Part shown: positions 38,831-47,947 of the stretch, piece after piece
Layout of the letters: each line of letters starts with the position of its first letter
Numbering within the stretch: the stretch's first letter is position 1
Origin: Alphaproteobacteria bacterium
GTDB lineage: Bacteria; Pseudomonadota; Alphaproteobacteria; JAUXUR01
DNA length: 64,000 nucleotides
Reading direction: 5' to 3'
NCBI GenBank assembly: GCA_030680745.1
Contig: JAUXUR010000044.1
Location: 42,638 to 106,637, forward strand
Translations under genes and position numbers: made by a program
The notes under the pieces: model-generated
What the model was told of the DNA's origin: nothing
Databases searched by the model: none
The model's input: the letters and a program-made list of their open reading frames with translations, nothing else

Positions 38831-39968
38831 TTATCGATTCACATTGGCAGTTTTTATTTTCTTAAAACGTTTTTCATTTTCAAATATCTGATTTGGTCTT
38901 CGAGCTGCATTAAGCACATCAACAAAAGCTGCCTTTTGAACGTCTGTCCAAAAATCATCTGGAGCATCAGTACCATTATAAAGATCAAATGAATATTCAC
39001 CGTTTTCTTCTTGAAATATTATCAACTGCTCGTCTTCAAGGTCAACATTAGGGTAATATGCGTGTAAATATTCAGAAGGGTTATCAATTCCCCAAGCCCC
39101 TGAGTGAACAAAAAAACGTTCTGCAAAATCATTCACATTATGAATATGCTCCCCATTAATAACAACCATCTCTACTTTACCATATGGCAAATACACAAAA
39201 TCTTGACATGTACCCTCAGCAGATACAGTAATATATTCAGCATCAATGGGTTTTTCTTTAATATCAATTATTTTTATATTAGATGAATCATTTAAAATAA
39301 TTGTTTGAACATAAGGCCCAACAATTTTATTGTCTAAAACACAATTTAATCTAGGATTATTTGCAATATTTAAATACCTTAGATTGGGTAGCATTTCAGT
39401 AAAATTCTCAGGTAAAGTAGTTAACGAAGAAGAACGTAGTGTAAAAGACTCTAAGGATTTTGGTAGATTATATAAAATTTCAGCAAATATAGTATCGTTT
39501 TGTATTCCAATAATAGATAATTTTTTTAATTTTTTACAATCTGTTATTAAATTTATTGAAATCGTTGAATTGTGAATAAGTAATTCCTCTAAATCTTCAG
39601 GTAAATCACATAATTCTATATCATCTAAATTGTAAATACTTATTTTTTTTAAATTTGGAAAATTTTTTTTTACTGAAAAAAAAATCTTTACTATATGTCG
39701 ATATATTTAATTCTTTTACATCAGAATAAGAAACTAGATCTAAGAACAATTGAGATTGATCATCTGTATTGTTTATATCATATTTTTTTTGATCACTAGG
39801 TATTTTGCTAAATAAATTAACAAAATTAGTTAAATTATAATCTATGTCTATAGCATCTATATCCATATCATCTATTTCATTTGGTAAATCACCGGCACTA
39901 TAGCATGAATGATAGCAATCACCCATAAGTAGCAAAGATGCCAATAAAATTGATTTATATATTTTCAT
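38831..39968 (-). pseudogene. Secreted leucine-rich-repeat protein, frame interrupted in a nine-base homopolymer
   Basis: The N-terminal frame (39968-39621) encodes a signal peptide (MKIYKSILLASLLLMGDCYH) and a first repeat, then drifts into nonsense. Removing one base from the A9 run at 39676-39684 joins it to an open frame that continues NFPNLKKISIYNLDDI, EDLEELLIHN, LPKSLESFTLRS, LPNLRYLNIANN and on to the stop at 38831. The reconstructed product is about 378 residues with about five leucine-rich repeats followed by a 100-residue acidic C-terminal part. The span is 1,138 bases, one more than a multiple of three. The gene could be dead, or read through by RNA-polymerase slippage. Leucine-rich-repeat proteins commonly bind other proteins. 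Confidence 0.8.
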
Positions 39969-40483
39969 TTCTATTTCCTTTTATTTAATTGTTTGCAATA
40001 TTTATCTAATTAGTTAAAATATTAATGTAATTATTTTTACTAAAATAAGCTTTATTTAAAAAAATTATTAATTACAGAGATGCAACCTTTTTTAATTTTA
40101 TATCAAAGTATATTTATATATTTAAACTACAGACAAGTTCTATACTATTTAAAACAAAACATCAATATATTTATGTAAAAACACAGAATAAAACACGAAA
40201 TTATATTTATCTACATAAATTTTCAATTTAGACTTTGATTGGTTTTTAAATCTATCTGATCTACACCCATATCCTATAAAAATTCTGCAATTTTTATCCA
40301 TACACACGATTAAAAGAAACATTGTGTACAAAAAATGTACAACATACCTGCTATAAAAAAACAAACCGATTCAGTGAAACTAAATGATAAAAAAGCCTGA
40401 TTTTTAGCATTTTTAATCTTGATAAAAACCATTAAATGCGTTATAAGAAATAGATTTAAACCCCTGGAAACTATTGGATATCC
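39969..40483. other. AT-rich gene-free stretch upstream of the KefB-type gene
   Basis: Must hold divergent promoters for the leucine-rich-repeat gene and the antiporter. The minus-strand frame 40149-40364 (71 residues) has no ribosome site and looks random. No structured RNA or repeat recognised. Confidence 0.4.
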
Positions 40484-42208
40484 GTGTCAACAGAAACAGC
40501 CGCTCATTCATCATTTCAATTCGAGCTCGCAGATGTGCTCATATTTTTGCTTGCAGCTGTTATCATTGTTCCTTTGTTTCGCCGCCTTAAGATCTCCCCC
40601 ATTTTAGGCTATTTAGTCGCTGGCGCATTTTTAGGACCCGCAGGCTTTAAATTTATTGCCGAAACAGATGGCGCGCATCTTATTGCAGAATATGGTATTG
40701 TTTTTCTTCTTTTTACAATTGGACTAGAACTTTCTTTTGAACGTCTGAAAAGTCTTCGTTTATACGTTTTTGGCCTAGGATCCGCACAATTTCTTATTAC
40801 ATCGTTGTGCATTGGTGTTATCGCCTATTTTGCAGGCCTCTCCATAAGTGGTTCCATTATTTTGGGTGGTGCTTTAGCCCTATCATCGACAGCTTTTGTA
40901 TTACGCCTTATGGCTGATCGCGGCGAGATGTCAACACGCTTTGGGCGTGCTAGTTTTTCCGTCCTTTTGTTTCAAGATCTTGCTGTTGTCCCCTTATTGG
41001 CGATCGTGCCGCTTTTGGGTGCAGAAACACAAGATATAGGCTCTGCCCTAGGATTGGCTTTGCTTAAAGCTGTATTTGCCCTTGTCATCATTATTTTAGC
41101 AGGACGCTTACTGTTACGACCTATTTATCGTGTTGTAACCTCTAGCAAAAGCCCTGAAGCTTTCGTAGCCGTCACCCTTCTTGTGATTCTAGGAACAGCC
41201 TGGGCCACCTATAAAGCCGGTTTATCAATGCCCTTAGGCGCGTTTTTAGCAGGTTTGTTGATCGCTGAAACGGAATATCGCCATCAAGTTGAAGCTGACA
41301 TTATGCCTTTTAAAGGTATATTACTCGGCCTTTTCTTCATGAGCATAGGCATGCGTTTCGATATAGTTCTTGCTATTAATGAATTTGATAAAATTCTTAT
41401 GCTTGTTTTTGGTCTTTTGAGCCTAAAAGCAATTATTCTTTTTGGACTAGCTACTGTCTTTAAATTTGAATTAGGACCTTCCATAAGATTAGGTATTTTA
41501 TTATCACAAGGCGGTGAATTTGCTTTCGTGCTTTTAAACGAAGTATCAGCTTCTGTAATACCCCACGAAGTAAGTCAATTAATGTATATTACGGTCACAC
41601 TTTCAATGACCATGACGCCTTTACTTGTAACATTATTCTGGCCTGTTTGCGCAAAACTTGAGAAAAAACAAAATACACGACTTGAATGGCTAGAGGAAGA
41701 AACAGAGGATCTTGAAAATCACGTTATTATTGCAGGCTATGGCCGCGTAGGCGAAACAGTTGCCAAAATATTAACAGATCAATCGATTCCTTTTGTTGCT
41801 GTTGATATTGATGCCTCCCGGGTTGCCGTGGGTCGTTCCAAAGCAATGCCTGTTTATTACGGCGATTCCTGTTTTGGTGAAGTATTACGTGCCGTTGGTG
41901 CGTCGCGTGCGCGCGCAATTGTGATTACCATTGGTGATAAAAAACTCGCTACCCGCGCAGTTATGAATATAAGATATGACTTTCCGCAAACGCCTTTATT
42001 TGTACGTGCGCGTGATGGTCAGCATGTCAGAGAATTGCAAAAAATTGGCGTCACATCGACCTTCCCTGAAACGCTTGAAGCTAGCCTTCAATTAGGCGGT
42101 GCCGTCCTTAAAACTTATGGCGTTGAACCAACTGAAGTTGATCTTATTATTACGCAATTTAGACGTAATAGTTTTATGAGTGATGAGCTAATAGAAGAAG
42201 CAGAATAA
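40484..42208 (+). CDS. KefB-type monovalent cation:proton antiporter (CPA2) with RCK domain
   Basis: A 574-residue protein starting at GTG (40484) behind a GGATA site. The first 390 residues form the CPA2 exchanger with about 12 helices, including ISPILGYLVAGAFLGPAG and GGALALSSTAFVLRLM. Residues about 405-530 are an RCK/TrkA-N domain with the nucleotide loop VIIAGYGRVGETVA and the acidic VDIDASRV strand end. Members include KefB/KefC potassium efflux and YbaL; glutathione gating is not assured. The last codons come just before a patch of GC-rich repeats. Confidence 0.92.
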   Translation: MSTETAAHSSFQFELADVLIFLLAAVIIVPLFRRLKISPILGYLVAGAFLGPAGFKFIAETDGAHLIAEYGIVFLLFTIGLELSFERLKSLRLYVFGLGSAQFLITSLCIGVIAYFAGLSISGSIILGGALALSSTAFVLRLMADRGEMSTRFGRASFSVLLFQDLAVVPLLAIVPLLGAETQDIGSALGLALLKAVFALVIIILAGRLLLRPIYRVVTSSKSPEAFVAVTLLVILGTAWATYKAGLSMPLGAFLAGLLIAETEYRHQVEADIMPFKGILLGLFFMSIGMRFDIVLAINEFDKILMLVFGLLSLKAIILFGLATVFKFELGPSIRLGILLSQGGEFAFVLLNEVSASVIPHEVSQLMYITVTLSMTMTPLLVTLFWPVCAKLEKKQNTRLEWLEEETEDLENHVIIAGYGRVGETVAKILTDQSIPFVAVDIDASRVAVGRSKAMPVYYGDSCFGEVLRAVGASRARAIVITIGDKKLATRAVMNIRYDFPQTPLFVRARDGQHVRELQKIGVTSTFPETLEASLQLGGAVLKTYGVEPTEVDLIITQFRRNSFMSDELIEEAE

Positions 42209-42272
42209 TTTGGTGAACGTGCCATCTTATAAAGTAAGTCATGAACTAAAATAGTAACGACCCACCCCTCTC

Positions 42273-42303
42273 CTACGCCCCGCGGCAAGTCCCTTGGGGT
42301 CCA
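42273..42303 (-). repeat. GC-rich palindrome encoding WTPRDLPRG, copy 2
   Basis: Minus-strand counterpart of the element at 20050-20080, with a CCAAGG in place of CGCGGG in one arm. It reads PWTPRDLPRGV in the same frame as the first copy, after the stop of the antiporter gene. Confidence 0.75.
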
Positions 42304-42482
42304 TGGTATATAAAACGAAATGATGCATATTTGTCGGATCATTTCTAAAATTTTATGGATCCCGCGATCAAGAGGCAGGGACGTAGGAAGTAGAGGGAGT
42401 AAAATTTAAAACTTTACTACTTCTGTGTAATTGCAATTAATATTCATTAGAAGTAAAACTAAACATTGAGGAGTTACCATAA

Positions 42483-43415
42483 TTGAAAATTCTTACCTGT
42501 AACAGCAATAAACCATTAGCTGAAGAAATTTGCAAAAATCTTAATATACAATTAGTGATGGCTTCAGTTCGTTCTTTTGCAGATAAAGAAATTTTTCTTG
42601 AAATACAAGAAAATGTACGCGGTGAAGACGTCTTTGTGATTCAGTCGACTTCCTACCCTGCTAATGATCATTTAATGGAATTACTCATTGCAATTGACGC
42701 TCTAAAACGAGGATCCGCCAAACGTATCACTGCAGTGCTTCCTTATTATGGCTATGCGCGACAAGATCGGAAGACAGGCCCAAGAACGCCAATTTCTGCT
42801 AAATTAGTCGCAAATATGCTAACAATTGCAGGTGCGCATCGTGTCTTAACATTGGATCTTCATTCTGCTCAAATCCAAGGCTTTTTTGATGTGCCGACAG
42901 ATAACCTCATTGCAACACCTGTGATGGTGCGCGACATACGCACCCGGTATCAAAACAAAAAATTTGTCATTGTCTCCCCGGATGTAGGCGGTGTTGTACG
43001 CGCACGGACCTATGCTGGACGACTTGATACGGATCTTGCCATTATTGATAAAAGACGTGAACGTGCTGGTATTTCAGAAGTTATGAATATTATCGGTGAT
43101 ATTCAAGATAAACATTGTATATTAGTGGACGATATTATTGATAGCGGCGGAACCATTTGTAATGCTGCCAATGCATTACTTCAGAAAGGTGCTTTATCGG
43201 TTTCAGCCTATGTAACGCATGGTGTATTATCTGGTAATGCTGGTGAGCTCATTCAAAATTCACCACTTGAGAAAATTGTCATCACCAATTCAATTCAATT
43301 AACAGAAAAACAAAAATCATATCCTAAAATTGAACAATTAAGTATTGCTCAATTATTAGGTGAAGCCATTTACAGAATTAGTCATGAACAATCTGTTTCA
43401 TCTCTTTTTGACTAA
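42483..43415 (+). CDS. prs: Ribose-phosphate pyrophosphokinase
   Basis: A 310-residue enzyme that makes PRPP from ribose 5-phosphate and ATP, for nucleotides, NAD, His and Trp. Key blocks: [18 protein letters not shown] (residues 31-48), the [10 protein letters not shown] flexible catalytic segment (about 92-101), the [12 protein letters not shown] loop, and the PRPP-binding [10 protein letters not shown] (about 212-221). Starts at TTG (42483) behind GAGGAG. It opens the prs-rplY-pth-ychF cluster conserved across proteobacteria. Slightly shorter than the common 315 residues, but complete. Confidence 0.97.
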   Translation: MKILTCNSNKPLAEEICKNLNIQLVMASVRSFADKEIFLEIQENVRGEDVFVIQSTSYPANDHLMELLIAIDALKRGSAKRITAVLPYYGYARQDRKTGPRTPISAKLVANMLTIAGAHRVLTLDLHSAQIQGFFDVPTDNLIATPVMVRDIRTRYQNKKFVIVSPDVGGVVRARTYAGRLDTDLAIIDKRRERAGISEVMNIIGDIQDKHCILVDDIIDSGGTICNAANALLQKGALSVSAYVTHGVLSGNAGELIQNSPLEKIVITNSIQLTEKQKSYPKIEQLSIAQLLGEAIYRISHEQSVSSLFD

Positions 43416-43447
43416 TGCAGAAAAATAGTATAAGATAACCCACTTTC

Positions 43448-43467
43448 CTGACACTCCTGGAGGTCAG
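43448..43467 (+). promoter_or_regulatory. Leader hairpin upstream of rplY
   Basis: CTGAC-A-CT / AG-GTCAG around a CCTGG loop, 45 bases before the rplY start. There is no T-run, so it is more likely an mRNA leader structure than a terminator. Confidence 0.45.
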
Positions 43468-43512
43468 AAAACAGACTATCTTTATTAATCGAAATGTTCA
43501 GGAGGATATTTC

Positions 43513-44106
43513 ATGACTGAATCCACAAATTTAACCGTTTTTGTTCGCGAAAAAGCCGGTAAAGGCGCATCACGTGAAGAACGTCGCCAAAATCGTTTAC
43601 CCGCTGTTATTTATGGCAATGGAGAAACACCAGATTTGATTTCTTTATGCCCACGTGAATTTACAAAAGAAATGTATAAAGCTGGGTTTTATACAAGATT
43701 ATTTAACATTGAAGTCAATGGCAAATCACAACAAACAATCGTAAAAGCTTTACAGCTTCATCCCGTATCAGATAAAGCGATTCACGTTGATTTTTTGCGC
43801 GTTACAAGCAAAACAATGGTAACAGTTTCTGTGCCTATCAAATTCATCAATGACACCTTATCACCTGGCCTTAAAAGAGGCGGTGTTCTAAACGTCGTTC
43901 ATCACGAAATTCGAATTGTATGCCGTGCCGATGCAATACCACATTCATTAGATATTGATTTAACTGGCGTTGAATTTGGACATGCTTTCCATCTTGATGT
44001 CATTCAATTACCTAAAGGTGCTAAATTAGCTGCTGCTGATAAAGGCTATACAATTGCAACAATTCTTGCACCAAAAGTTGAAGCAGCTGCTGCTGAAACG
44101 AAATAA
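43513..44106 (+). CDS. rplY: 50S ribosomal protein L25 (general stress protein Ctc form)
   Basis: A 197-residue protein with the two-domain Ctc/TL5 layout: an N-terminal 5S-rRNA-binding L25 domain (REKAGKGASREERRQNRLPAVIYG, residues about 11-34) and a beta-rich C-terminal domain (from about residue 95, MVTVSVPIKFINDT) ending in a short Ala/Glu tail. AGGAGG lies at good distance before the ATG. It lies 97 bases after prs in the conserved cluster. Between it and pth stands repeat E4. Confidence 0.95.
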   Translation: MTESTNLTVFVREKAGKGASREERRQNRLPAVIYGNGETPDLISLCPREFTKEMYKAGFYTRLFNIEVNGKSQQTIVKALQLHPVSDKAIHVDFLRVTSKTMVTVSVPIKFINDTLSPGLKRGGVLNVVHHEIRIVCRADAIPHSLDIDLTGVEFGHAFHLDVIQLPKGAKLAAADKGYTIATILAPKVEAAAAETK

Positions 44107-44120
44107 GGGCCCACAATGAA

Positions 44121-44246
44121 TATACTCAAATTATTTCGAAATGTGGGTAGGAAGATGAGTGGTGAAACAAGCGGAGTGTATTTTTTCATACATGAGCATT
44201 GCGAATCCCGAAATCTGACACCCTCCACAGTTTGAAAGAATTGAGT
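44121..44246 (+). repeat. Core-hairpin intergenic repeat E4 (arm type B) between rplY and pth
   Basis: A 126-bp element with ends TATACTCAAATTATTTCGAA and a near-complement finishing in GAAAGAATTGAGT, directly before the pth ATG. Core TGTATTTTTTCATACATGAG. Nearly the same as E2 between mreB and mreC. Confidence 0.85.
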
Positions 44247-44828
44247 ATGTTTCTTATTACAGGACTTGGTAATCCGGGTACTCAATATAAGAACAATAGA
44301 CACAATGTTGGCTTTATGGCGGTGGATGAAATTCATCGCCATTTTAATTTTGGTCCTTGGAAAAAAAACTTTCAAGGTGAGATTGCTGAAGGTAAAATCG
44401 AAGATGTTAAAGTCTTTTTGTTAAAACCTATGACTTTTATGAATAATTCAGGATTTTCTGTAGGCGCCGTTAGTCAATTTTATAAGATTCCATGTATATC
44501 CACACTTGTGATTCACGATGAACTTGCGCTCGATCCATTAAAATTAAAATTTAAATTAGGTGGTGGACATGGCGGACATAATGGATTACGCAGTATTGAT
44601 GGTCGGCTTACACCCAATTATTATAGATTGCGCATTGGCATAGGTCATCCAGGTGATAAAAATTTAGTATCTTCTTACGTCTTGTCCGATTTTAAAAAAC
44701 ACGAATTAGACAAATTAGAAGATTGTTTTGACCATATTGCGCGCGCATTGCCTTTTTTTATACGTGGTAAAGCTGATATTTTTGCAGGTGAGTTAGGACA
44801 GTTTAAAATACACGACAACACACTTTAA
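44247..44828 (+). CDS. pth: Peptidyl-tRNA hydrolase
   Basis: A 193-residue enzyme that recycles peptidyl-tRNA. The start is the ATG at 44247 (MFLITGLGNPGTQYKNNRHN), where family homology begins; a longer frame to 44199 would lie in repeat E4. Catalytic His in NNRHNVGF (about residue 19), MTFMNNSG (about 66-73), HDELALDP (Asp about 92) and GGGHGGHNGLRS (about 108-119) are intact. Its ribosome site is provided by the end of E4, and another repeat (E5) starts at its stop codon. Confidence 0.96.
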   Translation: MFLITGLGNPGTQYKNNRHNVGFMAVDEIHRHFNFGPWKKNFQGEIAEGKIEDVKVFLLKPMTFMNNSGFSVGAVSQFYKIPCISTLVIHDELALDPLKLKFKLGGGHGGHNGLRSIDGRLTPNYYRLRIGIGHPGDKNLVSSYVLSDFKKHELDKLEDCFDHIARALPFFIRGKADIFAGELGQFKIHDNTL

Positions 44829-44948
44829 AATGCCAATCCTATGGCCAAATTCGTCGGCAAGCCTCCGCATTCCGGTACTCATGTACTTTAAGTACATTCC
44901 GTGCCGGTTCTCGGCTTTTCTAGACTTTGCCACATAAGATTGACATTT
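44827..44948 (-). repeat. Core-hairpin intergenic repeat E5 (arm type A), reversed
   Basis: Begins at the pth stop. On the minus strand it matches E3 and E6 in order: arm, GAGAACCGGCACGGA, core TGTACTTAAAGTACATGAG, CCGGAATGC, CCATAGGATTGGCA. The arms are mutually complementary. Confidence 0.85.
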
Positions 44949-45016
44949 ACATAGGTATAGAATTAAAAGTAATTATGTTGCTTAGAATATAAAGATAATT
45001 TCTCTGCTACCTTGAG

Positions 45017-45141
45017 GTTACTGTCCATATTATGAGGCAAAGTCTAGGAAGGTTGAGAACCGGAACGGAGTGTACCTCTTTGTACATGAGTACCGGAAGC
45101 GTAAACATGACAACGAATTTGCCCATAGGATGGGCAGTAAC
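45017..45141 (+). repeat. Core-hairpin intergenic repeat E6 (arm type A)
   Basis: Arms GTTACTGTCCATATTATGAG and its near-complement to GGGCAGTAAC; core TGTACCTCTTTGTACATGAG between CCGG half-sites. It lies 17 bases before the ychF start and 68 bases from E5, in the opposite orientation. Confidence 0.85.
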
Positions 45142-45158
45142 ACACGAGGGATTTTAGA

Positions 45159-46256
45159 ATGGGTTTTAATTGCGGTATAGTCGGTCTTCCAAATGTAGGC
45201 AAATCAACATTATTCAATGCATTAACAGCAACGGCTGCTGCACAAGCGGCGAATTATCCTTTTTGTACGATTGAACCCAATGTTGGACGTGTCGCAGTCC
45301 CTGATCCCCGTTTACTTAAATTAGCTGAAATTGCTACCTCTCAAAAAATAATTCCGACCCAAATGGAATTTGTGGATATCGCAGGACTTGTACGTGGTGC
45401 AAGTAAAGGTGAAGGCCTTGGCAACCAATTTCTTGCACATATTCGTGAAGTCGATGCCATTATCCATCTTTTACGCTGTTTTGAAGATGATGATATTACA
45501 CATGTTGAAGGCGGTATTGATCCTTTGCGTGATGCTGAAATCATTGAAACAGAATTGATGATTGCTGATCTTGAAAGCCTTGAAAGACGTGTACAATCTT
45601 TATCCAAAAAAGCAAAAACAGGCGATAAAGAAAGTAAAATTTTATTAGAATTATCTGAAAAAGCGTTAAAATTATTAAGTGATGGTAAACCTGCACGTTT
45701 AATGTCGGTGACAGACGAAGAAAAACCTTATTTCAAATTACTAAATCTTATTACAGCGAAACCTATTTTATATGTTTTTAATGTTGATGAAGGGTCTGCT
45801 GCTACAGGTAATAAATTTAGTATAATTGCTATGGAAAAAGCAAAAGCTGAAAAAGCACCCTTTGTTGTGATTTCAGCAGCAATTGAATCTGAAATTTCTC
45901 AATTGGGCGAAGATGATAAAAAAGAATTCTTAGCAAGTTTAAACCTAGGTGAGCCAGGTCTTGATAAAGTCATTCGCGAAGGTCATAATCTTTTAAATTT
46001 AATGACGTTTTTCACCATAGGGCCTAAAGAAGCGCGCGCTTGGACCATTACTAAAGGTGCTAAAGCACCACAAGCTGCGGGTGTTATCCATACTGATTTT
46101 GAACGTGGCTTTATCAGCGCTGAAACAATCGCCTATCAAGATTACATTGATACAAAAGGTGAAACAGGCGCAAAAGAGCAAGGTAAAATGCGTCTTGAAG
46201 GACGCGATTATATCGCAAAAGATGGTGATGTGTTTCATTTTAGGTTTAATGTTTAA
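45159..46256 (+). CDS. ychF: Redox-regulated ATPase YchF (Obg-like)
   Basis: A 365-residue P-loop protein of the Obg/HAS branch that binds ATP and associates with ribosomes. G1 is GLPNVGKSTLFNAL (residues 8-21), G3 DIAGLVRGASKGEGLGNQFL (about 72-91), and the altered G4 FNVDE explains the preference for ATP. A coiled-coil segment lies around 130-200, and the C-terminal TGS domain ends with the standard EGRDYIAKDGDVFHFRFNV. GAGGG precedes the ATG. The last standard member of the prs-rplY-pth-ychF cluster. Confidence 0.97.
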   Translation: MGFNCGIVGLPNVGKSTLFNALTATAAAQAANYPFCTIEPNVGRVAVPDPRLLKLAEIATSQKIIPTQMEFVDIAGLVRGASKGEGLGNQFLAHIREVDAIIHLLRCFEDDDITHVEGGIDPLRDAEIIETELMIADLESLERRVQSLSKKAKTGDKESKILLELSEKALKLLSDGKPARLMSVTDEEKPYFKLLNLITAKPILYVFNVDEGSAATGNKFSIIAMEKAKAEKAPFVVISAAIESEISQLGEDDKKEFLASLNLGEPGLDKVIREGHNLLNLMTFFTIGPKEARAWTITKGAKAPQAAGVIHTDFERGFISAETIAYQDYIDTKGETGAKEQGKMRLEGRDYIAKDGDVFHFRFNV

Positions 46257-46337
46257 AATTTTATTGCGCAATTCAACCGTTAGTTGCTATACTGAATTTG
46301 TTCAAGACGATAAGATTAAAAATATTAGGGATACGTC

Positions 46338-46733
46338 ATGAATTTTAGCAAGATTACGAACTCAATCAAAGTAAGTGTTCGTCCTGTGTACTTGGAAGAA
46401 CAATCCTCACCAGATGAGCATTATTATGTTTGGGCTTACTATGTCCGTATCGAAAATTTAAGTGAAGACCCAGTTCAGCTTATCAATCGTTATTGGCGCA
46501 TAACAGATGCAAAAGGTCGCACACAAGAAATAAAAGGTCCTGGTGTCGTAGGCGAACAGCCTGTATTAAACCCTGGATCAATCTATGAATATGCGAGCGG
46601 CACACCATTAAACACGCCTTCTGGTTTCATGGTCGGTGATTACGAGATGGAAAATGAAAAAGGCGAATCTTTTCAAGTTGCCATTCCTGCATTTTCACTT
46701 GATGCTCCCTTTGAAAGAATATGTTTGCATTAA
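46338..46733 (+). CDS. apaG: ApaG/CorD domain protein
   Basis: A 131-residue single-domain protein with a fibronectin-type beta sandwich. Hallmarks are VSVRPVYLEEQSSP, YYVRIENLS..PVQLINRYWRITDA (residues about 36-60) and the GPGVVGEQPVL motif (about 72-82). ApaG is widespread; links to Co/Mg resistance and Ap4A are indirect and its biochemical role is not settled. It lies 81 bases after ychF and probably shares its transcript. Confidence 0.94.
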   Translation: MNFSKITNSIKVSVRPVYLEEQSSPDEHYYVWAYYVRIENLSEDPVQLINRYWRITDAKGRTQEIKGPGVVGEQPVLNPGSIYEYASGTPLNTPSGFMVGDYEMENEKGESFQVAIPAFSLDAPFERICLH

Positions 46734-46736
46734 TAT

Positions 46737-46843
46737 ACTATAGTCGATGGACATTGGAAGGATACAGCGTCACGCCTCACTCATGTATATAAGGATACAC
46801 TTCGTTCGTTGTTCCTTGTCTTCTTCTCAAGTCTATCGACTAT
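46737..46843 (-). repeat. Core-hairpin intergenic repeat E7 (arm type D)
   Basis: Ends ACTATAGTCGAT and ATCGACTAT; core on the minus strand TGTATCCTTATATACATGAG. The right arm merges with the left end of the composite repeat that follows. Confidence 0.7.
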
Positions 46844-47135
46844 CAATCTACTGGACAAAAATTTAATTAGGACTCGAACCTACCAAATACCCAGTCGTTT
46901 CCCTGAACAGGCGAGAAGCAAAGCTTCGAGCACGGATTCAGGGTCCAATTAACAATCATGATCGCAGATCATGACGTTATTAAATATTTTGCCATGCTCT
47001 TCGAGCATGTATTTCTTTCTGGATCCTGGATCTACGTATGAAGCTTCGCTTCAACGTGTCCAGGAAAACAAAGGTGTATGGCGCAAATTTCTATCATAAA
47101 AATAAAAATTGTCCGGTAGATTGATCGACTATAAT
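46843..47135. repeat. Composite palindromic element with TCAATCTACTGGACA ends
   Basis: The outer arms TCAATCTACTGGACAAAAAT and the complement ending GTAGATTGATCGACTATA match those of 24702-25053. The interior differs: a CCCTGAAC...GATTCAGGG hairpin (46909-46943), a short ATCATGATCGCAGATCATGA palindrome and a second AAGCTTCGCTT-type stem. Gene-free. Confidence 0.75.
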
Positions 47136-47159
47136 GAAATAATTGCAAATTAAACTTAA

Positions 47160-47834
47160 TTAATTTTTGTATGAATATTGCTTCAAAAGAAATCTAATTT
47201 TCTGATTTTCTTTACCTAACCCAAAAACGTAATCAGGATTATTGTCTGCAAAAAAATTATTCTCTTGAAGAGCTGATTTTGCGGTGGGATCATTTTTTGC
47301 TAATAAATGCAACGCAACAAAATAATCAAGTGTAAATTTAGAACCAATATCTACATGGTTTTTCATGAATTCTTGTCGAACTAACTTTATCATGTCTATA
47401 GGTAATTTTTTAAATGCGTTAATTTTTTCTAATATTTGTGCATATTGATTTGATATCGGTATTAATTTAAATGATGTTTTTTCTGTACAAATAGTTTTAT
47501 TGTTATTACGAATAGATTTGTGTTTCTTATGTGGAATGATTGCCTTAGAGGTGCAATCTATAGAAAAAACATAATGTCCATTTTCATCTTGTTCGCCAAT
47601 ATAATTATGATTCAGAGGATTTGCATGCTTTAAATGTTGTTTCGTTAAATCAGAAATACTTAATGTATAATATGAGACTTTATCCTTATAGGTATAAGAA
47701 TATTTTAATATATTTCCATTTTTTTGAATTTCTTGAATATCTTCTAAATCTATGGCAGTTTTATTTTCGCATATTTCTATACCAAATAAGAGCTTTGGCA
47801 TAAAGAGTAATGTTAACAATATGATATGTTTCAT
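47160..47834 (-). CDS. Secreted hypothetical protein (224 aa)
   Basis: Start at 47834 (MKHIILLTLLFMPKLLFGIE, signal peptide) behind AAGGA; an in-frame ATG at 47849 would include that site. The mature protein has four Cys, a basic patch (IPHKKHKSIRNNNK) near the middle and a helical C-terminal half. No family recognised. It reads away from the LpoA-like gene in the same direction, 113 bases downstream of it, through a gap that contains AT-rich TATAGTATAGTATAAT-like repeats suited to a separate promoter. Confidence 0.65.
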   Translation of the reverse strand: MKHIILLTLLFMPKLLFGIEICENKTAIDLEDIQEIQKNGNILKYSYTYKDKVSYYTLSISDLTKQHLKHANPLNHNYIGEQDENGHYVFSIDCTSKAIIPHKKHKSIRNNNKTICTEKTSFKLIPISNQYAQILEKINAFKKLPIDMIKLVRQEFMKNHVDIGSKFTLDYFVALHLLAKNDPTAKSALQENNFFADNNPDYVFGLGKENQKIRFLLKQYSYKN

Positions 47835-47947
47835 TTGAAGTCCTTTCAATAATAGACTTTATAAGAGTAATTTTACTATAGTATAGTATAATATAAGAAA
47901 ATAAAAAAATGTCAACAATGGTGACGAATGTTATTAGATAACGTCCT

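Noticed and set aside
42115..42342. Minus-strand frame of 75 codons containing WTPRDLPRG
   Set aside because: Mostly antisense to the antiporter gene; the frame is open because the repeat has coding-like sequence, not because of a gene.
46867..46885. GGACTCGAACC, resembling the T-arm of a tRNA read on the minus strand
   Set aside because: Only four stem pairs form and there is no acceptor stem, D-arm or anticodon arm around it; it lies inside a composite repeat.
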